Source: JBMYYR01 sp965243605
Lineage (GTDB): Bacteria > Bacteroidota > Bacteroidia > Flavobacteriales > CAJXXR01
Reading direction: 5' to 3'
Length of the DNA stretch: 64,000 nucleotides
Assembly (NCBI GenBank): GCA_965243605.1
Contig: CBDEVQ010000117.1
Location: 26,765 to 90,764, forward strand
The position numbers and the translations under genes were made by a program. The notes under the pieces are model-generated. The model made no database searches and was not told where the DNA came from. It saw nothing but the letters and a program-made list of their open reading frames with translations. Shown one piece after another: positions 42,735 to 52,557 of this stretch (within the stretch, counting starts at the first letter, position 1; each line of letters starts with the position of its first letter).

Positions 42735-45038
42735 ATGCAATTTCACCATATTCGTATACTTATTATTCTAATTATTGGATTCTTATTTTCAGCTTGTTCT
42801 GAGAAACCAAAATCTCCTGAAAACAAATTGACTTCTTTAAATGTTAATTGGGAGCTTCAAAAAGAGGATAAAACGGTAGATACAGTTAACTTTCCTTTTA
42901 GTTTAATTGAAACGTTATACTTAAACCAAAGTATTAATGACCCGAATTATGAAGATGATTTAGAAGACATTAATATTGATACCGAATTATATTCATTAAA
43001 AAAAGAAATACAAATAGAAGCTAATACGCTTACCAATAAACAATTTGTTTTAAATATTGGTAATATTAATGGTAGTGCTGAAGTTTACATTAATGAAAAC
43101 TTAGTCGGGACTTCATCATCATACTACCAAACACAAAATTTATATATTAATTCACATTTAAAACCAGGAACAAACTACATTTTTATAAAATTCAACAATC
43201 AATCTTCTCAGAATAAACATCCTAAATTTCAGAATGGAACCAAACAAAACATGGCCCACAATAATATAGGATGCCTCAATAATTTTAATGTTCATGAAAT
43301 AAAAAATGTATCATTCACTAAACCCTATGTAGATTACTCTAACTATTCAAATAATACGTTAGAAGCATTTTGGAATATACCAGTTCAATCTAACTCTAAT
43401 CAGTTATTAACGTTTGAATGGTCTTTTAATGGTAAACAATACAAAGAAGAAAAACAAGTTAAGAAGGGGCAATCCTTACAAACTCTATATTTTCCAATAG
43501 AAAACCCTAAATACTGGTTTCCATATACCAATGGTACACCATATATGTACTCGGGAGAACTAAAAGTTTATGACGACGAATCTTTAATCCAATCACAAGC
43601 TTTAAATTTTGGTGTTAAACACTTAAAATGGAAGAATAATAACAACCAAATTGAATTTGTATTAAACGGGAAGTCTATTCATGTTTTAGCAATAGACTAT
43701 AATAAGCCGAATTGGTATAAATGGACAACTGTAGATGAGACTTTACTTTATGTTTCACATTTAAAAACCTTAGGTATTAACTGTGTTCGTATTGCTGGTA
43801 ATACAGATTATTTAAGAGAAGATATATTGGCATTGTTTGACAAAGCTGGTATTTTTGTTTGGCAAGATTTACATATTACGAACCTTCCTGAGTCTTGGAC
43901 TGCTGATGCTAAAGTTAATATACAATTAGAAATGATGAGCCTTTCTGAAACATACAGAAACCATCCTTCAGTATTATCTTTAGGTGGAAAAACAGAAAAC
44001 CACAATGACTCTACAAAAAATGCCGGTCTTATTCATTATGAAATTTTTGAGCAAGTTATCCCTCAAATTGTAAACACCTTTAGTGATTTAGAATATATTC
44101 CAAATGCTTCATTTGTTTGGAATGATAATATAGTTGGGTTTGACAATTTATCTATGTCTTCTTTCGAATTTTTAGACATTTGGTTAAGTGAAAAATATAA
44201 AGATCCATATGAAAATGGATGGATTTCTAAAATGCCTTCAGAAGAGGTGGCTCATAATTACTATGATCATTTAGTTAATAAAGTCGGATTGCCTATAGAC
44301 ATTGAATCTATGATATACTATTCAGAATTAATGCAGAACACCTATATTGATTCTATCCTGGCTGTTAAAAGAGGACTTAATCCGCATACGATTCATTTAC
44401 CAATAAGTTACGGTGAATCTGGTCCTGGTATACATCCAAGCATTACCGATTATTTTGGATATAGAAAGGCTATTTTTTATACACTACTTAAGCAACAGGA
44501 ATCCCTAAATATTCGAAAATCTGAAAAGAATAATATTTTATCTTATTTAATTCATAATAATTCAGATCAAACAGTACAAGAAAATGTTGAAATTCGAATT
44601 AAAGATAAAACTGGTGCCGTTGTAGATATTCTAAATCAATCTATCACACTACGTCCTAATCAAGATAAGTCAATATTAGAATGGAATTCATCTATTATTC
44701 CTCATAAATGGAGAAACAAAGACAATAGATGTATAGAGTTTGTATTTGCAAATAAATATGAACGTGTACTCATGAATTTTGACACAGCTCCTATTCCTTA
44801 TCCTGATCTTAAATTTAGAGTGATTGATAAGTCCAGTATTAAAAATGTAGAAATATTAAGTAATAGTTTTATTCCTTATTGTAAGATAAAAACGAACCAT
44901 CTTGGTTATTTTTCTACTAATTTTGTAACCTTATTACCTAATGACACTTTACATTTTCCATTTAATAGTGAAGATAAAACCTATCCACTAGAAGTAGGAG
45001 AAGTTGATGTGTTTAACTATTACCAAAGCTTTGAATAA
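42735..45038 (+). CDS. Glycoside hydrolase family 2-like lipoprotein
   Basis: 767 residues from ATG 42735; the frame opens at 42639, but that would overlap the divergent gene and delay the signal. The lipoprotein signal IRILIILIIGFLFSAC ends at a lipobox cysteine. The layout is that of beta-mannosidase-like GH2: jelly-roll (LNIGNINGSAEVYINENLVG), immunoglobulin-like domain, then a TIM-barrel with CVRIAGNTDYLREDILALFD and GIFVWQDLHITNLPES. Where GH2 enzymes have GNE(N) with the acid/base glutamate, this has HPSVLSLGGKTENHND: a T, not N, precedes the Glu and the loop is one residue longer. It may be inactive or act on an unusual substrate. Coupled to the DUF2797 gene. Confidence 0.72.
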   Translation: MQFHHIRILIILIIGFLFSACSEKPKSPENKLTSLNVNWELQKEDKTVDTVNFPFSLIETLYLNQSINDPNYEDDLEDINIDTELYSLKKEIQIEANTLTNKQFVLNIGNINGSAEVYINENLVGTSSSYYQTQNLYINSHLKPGTNYIFIKFNNQSSQNKHPKFQNGTKQNMAHNNIGCLNNFNVHEIKNVSFTKPYVDYSNYSNNTLEAFWNIPVQSNSNQLLTFEWSFNGKQYKEEKQVKKGQSLQTLYFPIENPKYWFPYTNGTPYMYSGELKVYDDESLIQSQALNFGVKHLKWKNNNNQIEFVLNGKSIHVLAIDYNKPNWYKWTTVDETLLYVSHLKTLGINCVRIAGNTDYLREDILALFDKAGIFVWQDLHITNLPESWTADAKVNIQLEMMSLSETYRNHPSVLSLGGKTENHNDSTKNAGLIHYEIFEQVIPQIVNTFSDLEYIPNASFVWNDNIVGFDNLSMSSFEFLDIWLSEKYKDPYENGWISKMPSEEVAHNYYDHLVNKVGLPIDIESMIYYSELMQNTYIDSILAVKRGLNPHTIHLPISYGESGPGIHPSITDYFGYRKAIFYTLLKQQESLNIRKSEKNNILSYLIHNNSDQTVQENVEIRIKDKTGAVVDILNQSITLRPNQDKSILEWNSSIIPHKWRNKDNRCIEFVFANKYERVLMNFDTAPIPYPDLKFRVIDKSSIKNVEILSNSFIPYCKIKTNHLGYFSTNFVTLLPNDTLHFPFNSEDKTYPLEVGEVDVFNYYQSFE

Positions 45039-45859
45039 TGATTAAAAAAGGAAACCTTAGAAAGATAGAAACCAAAGTTGTAGATAATAACATACAATAC
45101 AACTTAAGGTTATACTCAATCTTAGAACGCCAAGAAGAAACTATAGATTTAAATGCTTTAGTTGGCCAACCTATTAAATTATCGTACACGGGTAATATAC
45201 ATTGTGTTGTAACGGGTAAAAAAATTAAGAAGGCCTATGGTGAAGGTATGTCTTGGGATGCTTTTGAAAGCTCACCAATGGCTGACCAAAGTATCGTTAA
45301 ACCGGAACTTTCTACAGCCCATTTAGGAATAGCAAGAAGAGATTTAGAATGGGAAGTTGAACACCATGTTGTTCCGCATTTTGTATATTTATCATTCACC
45401 AGCGATTTTAAAGTGGGTGTTACAAGATATACTCAAATACCAACGCGATGGGTAGATCAAGGCGCCGTGGCTGCAGTTAAAATTGCCAAAACACCGTATA
45501 GGCAAGCCGCAGGACTAATTGAGGTGGCTTTAAAAGATTTTATTGCCGACAAAACCAATTGGAGAAAAATGTTGCAGGATCAGAAAATTTCTAAAGCTGA
45601 TATGCTTGAAAAACGTGACACTTTGATTAAACATATACCAAAAGATTTAGAACCATATATCCTAAAAGACGAATCTGTACAATGTTTAAATTATCCTGTT
45701 GAAGCGTATCCACCTAAAATTACAAGTATGAAATTTGATAAAATACCTGTGGTTGATAAAGTTTTGAAAGGCGTAAAAGGACAATATCTTATTTTTGACG
45801 ACAATACAGTTATGAACCTTAGATCCCAATCTGGTTACGAAATTGAATTTGAATACTAG
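45038..45859 (+). CDS. DUF2797 domain-containing protein
   Basis: 273 residues. The DUF2797 signatures are HCVVTGKKIKKAYGEGMSWD, PELSTAHLGIARRDLEWE, HHVVPHFVYLSFTSDFKVGV and QIPTRWVDQGAVAA. The family is of unknown function; the conserved C, H and the VTR..QIPTRW region recall GIY-YIG-like nuclease folds, but I cannot assign a reaction. Its ATG shares a base with the stop of the glycosidase-like gene (TAATG), and a strong terminator follows. Confidence 0.88.
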   Translation: MIKKGNLRKIETKVVDNNIQYNLRLYSILERQEETIDLNALVGQPIKLSYTGNIHCVVTGKKIKKAYGEGMSWDAFESSPMADQSIVKPELSTAHLGIARRDLEWEVEHHVVPHFVYLSFTSDFKVGVTRYTQIPTRWVDQGAVAAVKIAKTPYRQAAGLIEVALKDFIADKTNWRKMLQDQKISKADMLEKRDTLIKHIPKDLEPYILKDESVQCLNYPVEAYPPKITSMKFDKIPVVDKVLKGVKGQYLIFDDNTVMNLRSQSGYEIEFEY

Positions 45860-45868
45860 ACTTTATTA

Positions 45869-45920
45869 TACTAAAACAACCATGCCTTATTGAATTCAAT
45901 AAGGCATGGTTGTTTTAGTA
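45869..45920. terminator. 52-bp perfect palindrome, bidirectional terminator
   Basis: 26-base arms with no loop, centred on GAATTC and ending in A-rich/T-rich sides. It lies between the DUF2797 gene and the convergent membrane-protein gene. Confidence 0.85.
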
Positions 45921-45932
45921 ATTCACTATTGT

Positions 45933-46250
45933 TTAACAACTCGCACAATTGAAGTTTGCAAAAAAGTAAATAAAAATACTAATAATTATAACTATAAAAA
46001 TTCCCCATCCAAATAGTATATATCTAAGGTTGTACCATAATTTTTCTTTCATTATCTTTTGGCCTATAGCAACTATAGTCATAAATATATTAAATATCAA
46101 TAACGTAAATAAAATCAACCCAATAGAATCTTCACTGTCCAATTTTTGAGTAATAGCAGGTCCAAATATGATGAACCAAGCAAGAATACTTAACACTATA
46201 ATACCAATTGAAACTATAAATTTATTTTTAAAAATTTCTCTATCTAACAT
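45933..46250 (-). CDS. Small membrane protein with C-terminal C-x-S-C tail
   Basis: 105 residues with three membrane helices (about 12-30, 44-63 and 76-97), ending IYFFANFNCASC. The tail has two cysteines (C102 and C105) at the very C-terminus. I recognise no family. A related but broken gene lies directly upstream (46278-46579) with the same YFFANxxCxSC end, so this is a tandem duplicate. Confidence 0.6.
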   Translation of the reverse strand: MLDREIFKNKFIVSIGIIVLSILAWFIIFGPAITQKLDSEDSIGLILFTLLIFNIFMTIVAIGQKIMKEKLWYNLRYILFGWGIFIVIIISIFIYFFANFNCASC

Positions 46251-46277
46251 CGTCTATTTATCAAATCAAAGTATACA

Positions 46278-46579
46278 TTAACAACTTGGACAAGTATAAT
46301 TTGCAAAAAAGTAAATTATACATCCTACTGGTATTACTAATTGTAATACCCTAACTATAATAATTTGTTTTTTTAGAATACCATATATCTACTCCTTCTT
46401 TCTTTTGATTCAGCCTTTTTCTTGTTATATAAATATTCAAACTTACCGTGCCCCAAACTAAATATAATTCCAGATATACCAAACCCATTTAGTGAAAATA
46501 GAACAAATAGAAGGATTGTAGTCAATACAAAAACACTTAATGGTGCCAAAATTTTATTATTTAATATTCGATTTTTCAT
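46278..46579 (-). pseudogene. Broken relative of the C-x-S-C membrane protein
   Basis: The first frame runs 46579-46373 (68 residues, MKNRILNNKILAPLSVFVLT, then GFGISGIIFSLGHGKFEYL) and stops after RYMVF. The next frame then reads LKKQIIIVRVLQLVIPVG and CIIYFFANYTCPSC to a stop at 46278, with the same tail as the neighbouring gene. Joining them needs a one-base deletion to be undone near 46373-46378. Either a real pseudogene or a sequence error; the N-terminal part has one or two helices of its own. Confidence 0.45.
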
Positions 46580-46740
46580 TCATTTCTAATTCTAATATTT
46601 AATTATATCTCTTTATATTTATTTTAGGCTATAATAGCTAAACAATATTACTCCTTTACTCATCTAAATAAATAATAATTTTAGTTAATTATCAATAACT
46701 CTCCATATCTATTCCTTACCTTTACTTAAAAACATATTCT

Positions 46741-47097
46741 ATGAAACTTTTAATGAAGATTTTAGTAACAGCCATGGCTGTACTTATTCTAGCTTATATT
46801 CTTCCTGGAGTTTATGTAAATACATATTCTTCAGCTATAATTGTAGCTATAGTTCTAGCGTTATTAAAACTTTTTGTTAAACCTCTACTCGTTATTTTCA
46901 CACTGCCAGCAACCATATTAACCTTGGGGCTATTTTTATTAGTCATTAATGCTTGCATTATACTAATGGCAGATTACTTTGTAGACGGATTTGGAGTCCG
47001 ACATTTTGGGTGGGCATTCATTTTTAGTATACTCCTTTCGTTTGTACAATCTATATTGCATAAAATATTAGGGACAGACGAAACACAGGGAAAATAA
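46741..47097 (+). CDS. Phage holin family 4 / YvlD-type membrane protein
   Basis: 118 residues with four hydrophobic helices; the core segments PGVYVNTYSSAIIVAIVLAL, LFVKPLLVIFTLPATILTLG and LVINACIILMADYFVDGFGV match the superfamily IV holin-like (Phage_holin_4_2) family. These are common chromosomal membrane proteins and are not evidence of a prophage; function unknown. A TACCTTTA sequence just upstream resembles a -7 element. Confidence 0.85.
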   Translation: MKLLMKILVTAMAVLILAYILPGVYVNTYSSAIIVAIVLALLKLFVKPLLVIFTLPATILTLGLFLLVINACIILMADYFVDGFGVRHFGWAFIFSILLSFVQSILHKILGTDETQGK

Positions 47098-47122
47098 AAT
47101 TATTCATTTCTAAAATAGTTAG

Positions 47123-47148
47123 AAGAGATCTTTACCATAAGATCTCTT
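47123..47148 (+). terminator. Terminator after the holin-like gene
   Basis: 10-bp stem AAGAGATCTT / AAGATCTCTT with a TACCAT loop, followed by a T run. Confidence 0.88.
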
Positions 47149-47248
47149 TTTTTTATTACTAAATATTCAGTCTATACTTTTATTATAGAATTTGATAAAA
47201 AACATTAAAATCTAAATAACGAACCTTCGTTTAATACAGGGAGATTTG

Positions 47249-47256
47249 TATTTTTG
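47249..47256 (+). promoter_or_regulatory. -7 promoter element of miaA (TATTTTTG)
   Basis: TATTTTTG, 16 bases before the miaA ATG. A TTCG sits at about the -33 distance but is a weak match. Confidence 0.45.
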
Positions 47257-47272
47257 ATACTTATATTAAAAC

Positions 47273-48190
47273 ATGAGTAACATAACCCGACCACTTTTGG
47301 TATTATTAACAGGACCTACTGCTGTTGGTAAAACCAATTTAACCATACAATTAGCTAAAGCATTTCAAACGGAAATTTTATCTTGCGATTCAAGACAATT
47401 TTTTAAAGAAATGCGTATTGGGACTGCTGTTCCATATCCTCAAGAACTAGATCAGGTTAAACATCACTTTATACAACATATTAGCATTGCCAATGATTAT
47501 TCTGTTGGACGATACGAAATAGATGCATTGAGTTGTTTAAATGAACTATTTGCGACAAACAATATTGCATTTTTAACGGGTGGATCTGGAATGTATCACC
47601 AGACTTTACTTTACGGAATAGATGATATCCCACCAACATCTCCGAAAATAAGAGATAAAGTAGAAGACATTTTCAAAAATGAAGGACTAGAAAAACTTCA
47701 ACAATTAGTTCAAGAAATAGACCCTGATTTTTGGGAAACTGTCGATAAAAAAAACCATCGTAGACTTATGAGAACGTTGGAAGTATTTTATGAATCGGGG
47801 AACAATCTAACCTATTATCAAAAATATCGAAAAGCAACTAAACGCCCATTTGATATTCTAAAAATAGCCATCGTTCGAGATCGAGAGGAACTTTATAACC
47901 GTATTAACTTACGAGTAGATCTTATGTTGGAAGAAGGTTTAGAACAAGAAGTTAAAACCCTAATTCCATATAAACACAAAAAGTCGTTAAATACGGTTGG
48001 TTATAAGGAATTCTTTGAGTATTTTGACAACACAATTGATTATAAAACTTGTGTTGACCGTATTAAACAAAATACAAGACGATATGCTAAAAAACAAATG
48101 ACTTGGATAAGACGAGAAAAAGACCTTCATGTTTTTTCTCCCGACGATTTTGATGCCATTAAACTCTTAATTGAATCACACCTAAATTAA
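47273..48190 (+). CDS. miaA: tRNA dimethylallyltransferase
   Basis: 305 residues. P-loop LLTGPTAVGKTNL, EILSCDSRQFFKEMRIGT (base-recognition loop), FLTGGSGMYHQTLLYG, and the C-terminal TVGYKEFFEYF and RYAKKQMTWIRRE motifs. It isopentenylates A37 of tRNAs that read U-starting codons. Followed after three bases by the M23 peptidase gene. Confidence 0.96.
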   Translation: MSNITRPLLVLLTGPTAVGKTNLTIQLAKAFQTEILSCDSRQFFKEMRIGTAVPYPQELDQVKHHFIQHISIANDYSVGRYEIDALSCLNELFATNNIAFLTGGSGMYHQTLLYGIDDIPPTSPKIRDKVEDIFKNEGLEKLQQLVQEIDPDFWETVDKKNHRRLMRTLEVFYESGNNLTYYQKYRKATKRPFDILKIAIVRDREELYNRINLRVDLMLEEGLEQEVKTLIPYKHKKSLNTVGYKEFFEYFDNTIDYKTCVDRIKQNTRRYAKKQMTWIRREKDLHVFSPDDFDAIKLLIESHLN

Positions 48191-48193
48191 TTT

Positions 48194-49894
48194 ATGAAAG
48201 CATTTATTAGAATCATTATATTTTTATGGTGTATACCTATGGCTTATTCTCAAACAGATTGGAAGAAAAAGTTAGAACATAATACATTTTGTAATCCTGT
48301 TAAAATCCCAATGTATTTGGCTGGTAACTTTTGCGAGCTTCGTTCCAATCATTTTCATGGTGGATTAGACATTAAAACCAAAGGTGTAGAAGGACATGAT
48401 CTGCATTCAATTGAAGAAGGGTATGTTTCTAGAATTAAGATTTCTGCATATGGATATGGGTATGCGCTTTACATTCACCACCCAAAATCTGGAGTGACAT
48501 CCGTATATGCGCATATGAAATCCTTTTCGCCAAAAATTAAATCTTACATCCAAAATATACAAAAACAAAAGCAGAAGAATTCAATTGACCATAGTTTAAC
48601 CCCAAATGAAATCCCTGTAAACAGAGATGAAATTATTGGTTTAAGTGGTAATTCTGGGGGATCAACAGCTCCTCATTTACATTTTGAACTTAGAGATTCT
48701 AGAAATCAACATCCAATAAACCCGATGTATGCTTTTGATATTCATGATTCCATAAAGCCCATTATTCAAGAATTAATGGTTTATGATTTATCTACAGAAC
48801 GTCAATCTGATATCTTAAACAGAAAGAAAGTTAAACCAAAATTAATATCTCCAGGAAAATATACCTTACAAGACACTTTATTAACATCTCCTAATATAGG
48901 ATTTGGATTAAAAACGTATGATCAGGCTTCTGGAGCTCGAAATAAAAATGGAGTATATAGCACCTCATTTTATATTGACAATGAATTAGTTTGGGAAATT
49001 GTTATGGATGAATATTCATATTCCGAAACACGATATTTGAATAGTTTAATTGATTATTCTTATTTTAAAACACATAAACAACGTTTTGTAAAACTTTATA
49101 AAGACCCGAATAACAAACTCAATATGTTTACAGCGCTTAAAGATGATGGACAATTCAAATTTGAAGCTCATAAAACATATTATGCGAAAATTGTTTGCAA
49201 AGATATTAAAGGGAATATTTCATTATTAGATTGGTATTTCACAACCTCTAAACCTTATTTAAAATCTATCCCAAAAGGAAATTACACCATAAATTACAAC
49301 GAAGATTTAGCTTTAAACCATAATGATTTAGAAGTTAGTTTCTCGGCTAAAAGTCTTTACACCAGTTTAGATTTTAATATCAACTATACACCAGAAGATC
49401 CTATACCTTCCTTTCAATTATCTCCAGAATACACGCCTATTCATCAACGGATAAATGTTAAAGTGGAATGTCCAGATACTTTTAAAGCCATTATAGAAAA
49501 AGTTTGTATTGTTAATGTTCTCGGAAAAAGAAAGTCATGGATAAAACCCGTTGTAAATCGTTTAAATTTAGATTTTAACACCCGTAATTTTGGATCTTTC
49601 ACTTTTGACGTTGACCAAGATAATCCCTATGCTGTATTCCCGAATTTAAAAGAAAATCAAAATGCCTCTAAGCATAAACGGATAACCATTAAAGCTTATG
49701 ATTTACATTCTGGAATCAAATCATACGAAGCAAAAATTAATGGAAATTGGGTTATTTTAGAATATGATCCTAAAAAAAGGAGTTTCTATCATTACTTTGA
49801 AAATGAACCAGATGGACAAAATTACACCATCGAATTTGAAATAATTGACATTTGTTCGAATAAAAACATCATAAAACGTAATTTTGTTCGTTAA
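48194..49894 (+). CDS. M23-family (LytM) metallopeptidase, large form
   Basis: 566 residues. Signal peptide 1-18 (IIIFLWCIPMAYSQ). The LytM core is near the N-terminus: SNHFHGGLDIKTKG (first zinc His and Asp), SVYAHMKSF, and APHLHFELRD (HxH). All zinc ligands are present, so it should cleave peptidoglycan peptides, although members of this Bacteroidota form may have other roles. A long C-terminal region of beta-strand-rich sequence (about 185-566) follows. Its stop is one base before the most likely TonB receptor ATG. Confidence 0.9.
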   Translation: MKAFIRIIIFLWCIPMAYSQTDWKKKLEHNTFCNPVKIPMYLAGNFCELRSNHFHGGLDIKTKGVEGHDLHSIEEGYVSRIKISAYGYGYALYIHHPKSGVTSVYAHMKSFSPKIKSYIQNIQKQKQKNSIDHSLTPNEIPVNRDEIIGLSGNSGGSTAPHLHFELRDSRNQHPINPMYAFDIHDSIKPIIQELMVYDLSTERQSDILNRKKVKPKLISPGKYTLQDTLLTSPNIGFGLKTYDQASGARNKNGVYSTSFYIDNELVWEIVMDEYSYSETRYLNSLIDYSYFKTHKQRFVKLYKDPNNKLNMFTALKDDGQFKFEAHKTYYAKIVCKDIKGNISLLDWYFTTSKPYLKSIPKGNYTINYNEDLALNHNDLEVSFSAKSLYTSLDFNINYTPEDPIPSFQLSPEYTPIHQRINVKVECPDTFKAIIEKVCIVNVLGKRKSWIKPVVNRLNLDFNTRNFGSFTFDVDQDNPYAVFPNLKENQNASKHKRITIKAYDLHSGIKSYEAKINGNWVILEYDPKKRSFYHYFENEPDGQNYTIEFEIIDICSNKNIIKRNFVR

Positions 49895-49895
49895 C

Positions 49896-52346
49896 ATGCA
49901 AAGCTTAAGGCAATATTATATGACCATATCACCTGTATTGAAGTTATATACTTCTATTTTTATATTTATACTTTGTACTTCTTTTTCATGGGCGCAAGAA
50001 ACTATGGTCTATGGATATATTACCGATGAATTTGATGAGCCCTTAGAAAACATTCATGTGATCACTAAACAGAATAAAACGGTTAGTGATGCAGAAGGAT
50101 ATTATGAATTAAAACTTTTACCAGATTTTAAATACACTATAGAATTCACTTCAATTGCACACGAAAAGTTTAAATTCAAAATTGAACTAAAAGATGGTGA
50201 GGCCGTTAAGCGCAATGTGCAATTAATACTTCATGTAGAAGAACTAAAAGGTGCCGATGTTACGGTTGAATCTGGAAATAGACATTCTAACACTATTGAA
50301 TTATCTACCAAAGAAATTACATCGGTAGCAGGAGGTAATAACTCCGTTGAAGCATTTGTTAAACAAGCTACAGGTGCTGTTGGTAATAACGAGCTTTCTA
50401 ATCAATATTCAGTTCGTGGTGGTAACTTTGATGAAAATCTTGTGTATGTTAATGGGCTTCAAATTTATAGACCTTTTTTAGTTAGAACAGGAGAACAAGA
50501 AGGTTTAAGCTTCTTAAATTCTGATATGGTAGAATCTATCCGTTTTTCTGCAGGTGGTTTCGAAGCTAAATATGGTGATAAACTATCTTCCGTTTTAGAT
50601 ATTACCTATAAAGAAGCTGAAGAATTTGGAATTAAAGGAAATCTAAGCTTCCAAGGTGGAGGATTAACAGTTGAAAATCCATTTAAAATTAACGATAAAA
50701 AGCTATCATTCTTAGGGTCTTACCGATATAAATCACCCACTTTTGTTCTAAATTCATTAGAAACTCAAGGAGACTACGACCCTAGATTTCATGACTTCCA
50801 AACCTATTTAAAATATGAATTATCTTCTGTTTCTGAAATATCATTCTTAGGTAACTATTCAAGAAACAGATATCAATTCCAACCAGAATCTAGAACCAGT
50901 TCTTTCGGAACCGCAACAGATGTTAAACAAGTATTTGTATACTTTGAGGGACAAGAAGTAGATGATTATGAAAACACCAATTTGGCTCTAAAGTGGGATT
51001 ATAATATAAGTGATAACACTAAGATTAGTTTTCAAGGGTCGCATTTTAGAACCTTAGAACAAGAATTTTATGATATTGATGGGTATTACCAACTAGGTAT
51101 TGTTGATAATAATCCAGGTTCTCCAACCTATGGTGATGTGACTTCTATTACAGGAGTTGGTGAATATTTAAACCATGCTCGAAATGAATTTTATGGTGAA
51201 GTGTCTAATATTAATCATAGAGGTGAAATACTAAACAAAGAGAAGCAATCTACAATTAGTTGGGGGCTAGACTACCAATATGAACATATCGAAGATCAAC
51301 TAAGAGAATGGCAATATATTGATTCTCTAGGATTTTCAACGAACCCAAATAACGACGATTTAGAGTTATACAAATTTATTTCAGCGAATAATACCGTAAA
51401 TAGTTCACGTATTTTTGGTTTCGCGCAATATGAAAAGAAAATCATTAACAAAGAGAATAATACCTCATTAACGTATAACTTTGGATTAAGAGGGCATTAT
51501 TGGGATTTAAACGATGAGTTTTTCGTGACTCCTAGAGCCAATGTTTCTTATAAACCAAATTGGAAAAGAGACATGATTTTTAGATACTCTGCTGGATTAT
51601 ATAACCAGTCACCATTTTATAGAGAACTAAGAGACAAAGAAGGAAAGCTTAACAAGAATGCTAAATCACAAAAGTCATTTCAAATGACCCTAAGTAATGA
51701 TTATCATCTTAAGTTATGGGAAAGGCCTTTTAAAATGACTACCGAATTATACTATAAAAACCTTTGGGATGTTATTCCATATGAGTTAGAAAATTTACAA
51801 ATAAGATATCTTCCATTTCAAAAAGCCGAAGCTTATACATATGGTTTAGAATGGAGACTTACAGGTGAACTTGTACAAGGAAATGAATCTTATATATCTT
51901 TTGGTGTTATGCAAAATAAAGAAGATATTGAAGATGATAATTATGGATTTATTTCAAAACCAACTGAACAAGTATTTTCCATGAGTATCTTCTATCAAGA
52001 TAATTTTGTTGGAAATAAAGACTTAAAATTCCACTTATCTGGTTCCTATGCTACAGGGTTACCTTTTGGACCACCAAATAGCGAACGTGGAGAACAAACT
52101 TTAAGAAATTCAAGCTATAGAAGGGTTGATATTGGATTCTCTAAATCTTTAAAGAAAAAAGAATCTGATAAAAAATTCATAAAACATATTAAACAAGCCT
52201 GGGTTGCATTAGAAGTATTAAACCTTCTAAACATTAATAATACAGCGAGTCATCTTTGGGTAACAGATGCCAAACAGACACAGTTTGCAGTTCCTAATTA
52301 TTTAACAGGACGTATGATAAACTTAAAATTATCATTTGAATTTTAA
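49896..52346 (+). CDS. TonB-dependent outer-membrane receptor
   Basis: 816 residues from ATG 49896. An in-frame TTG at 49884 and an ATG at 49920 (MTISPVLKLYTSIFIFI) are also possible, the last giving the cleanest signal peptide (to SFSWAQ). Carboxypeptidase-like repeat (VYGYITDEFDEPLENIHVIT, AEGYYELKLL), then the plug (NNELSNQYSVRGGNFDENLV, NGLQIYRPFLV, GGFEAKYGDKLSSVLDI), then a 22-strand barrel ending in INLKLSFEF. Takes up large substrates across the outer membrane; no SusD follows, so the substrate is unknown. Linked to the M23 peptidase gene. Confidence 0.92.
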   Translation: MQSLRQYYMTISPVLKLYTSIFIFILCTSFSWAQETMVYGYITDEFDEPLENIHVITKQNKTVSDAEGYYELKLLPDFKYTIEFTSIAHEKFKFKIELKDGEAVKRNVQLILHVEELKGADVTVESGNRHSNTIELSTKEITSVAGGNNSVEAFVKQATGAVGNNELSNQYSVRGGNFDENLVYVNGLQIYRPFLVRTGEQEGLSFLNSDMVESIRFSAGGFEAKYGDKLSSVLDITYKEAEEFGIKGNLSFQGGGLTVENPFKINDKKLSFLGSYRYKSPTFVLNSLETQGDYDPRFHDFQTYLKYELSSVSEISFLGNYSRNRYQFQPESRTSSFGTATDVKQVFVYFEGQEVDDYENTNLALKWDYNISDNTKISFQGSHFRTLEQEFYDIDGYYQLGIVDNNPGSPTYGDVTSITGVGEYLNHARNEFYGEVSNINHRGEILNKEKQSTISWGLDYQYEHIEDQLREWQYIDSLGFSTNPNNDDLELYKFISANNTVNSSRIFGFAQYEKKIINKENNTSLTYNFGLRGHYWDLNDEFFVTPRANVSYKPNWKRDMIFRYSAGLYNQSPFYRELRDKEGKLNKNAKSQKSFQMTLSNDYHLKLWERPFKMTTELYYKNLWDVIPYELENLQIRYLPFQKAEAYTYGLEWRLTGELVQGNESYISFGVMQNKEDIEDDNYGFISKPTEQVFSMSIFYQDNFVGNKDLKFHLSGSYATGLPFGPPNSERGEQTLRNSSYRRVDIGFSKSLKKKESDKKFIKHIKQAWVALEVLNLLNINNTASHLWVTDAKQTQFAVPNYLTGRMINLKLSFEF

Positions 52347-52373
52347 AGATTTCATTAATCATAATACATATAC

Positions 52374-52404
52374 AAAAAAGAGGCTTTTCACGAGCCTCTT
52401 TTTT
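52374..52404 (+). terminator. Terminator after the TonB receptor gene
   Basis: 12-bp stem AAAAAAGAGGCT / AGCCTCTTTTTT with a seven-base loop. Confidence 0.9.
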
Positions 52405-52557
52405 ATTGCACTAATATATTTTCCAAAGTTGAAATATTGATTATCAACCCAATCATTCCCCGTTCGTATTAATTATTATTAACACTCATTTTTTTTGTAT
52501 ATTGTTACACTTTGTTTTAATTTCAATAAATTGTCGCAAACTAATCCATTATATCTT

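Noticed and set aside
46741..47097. Holin-like gene taken as a prophage sign
   Set aside because: This holin-4 / YvlD family is common on chromosomes and no other phage gene is near.
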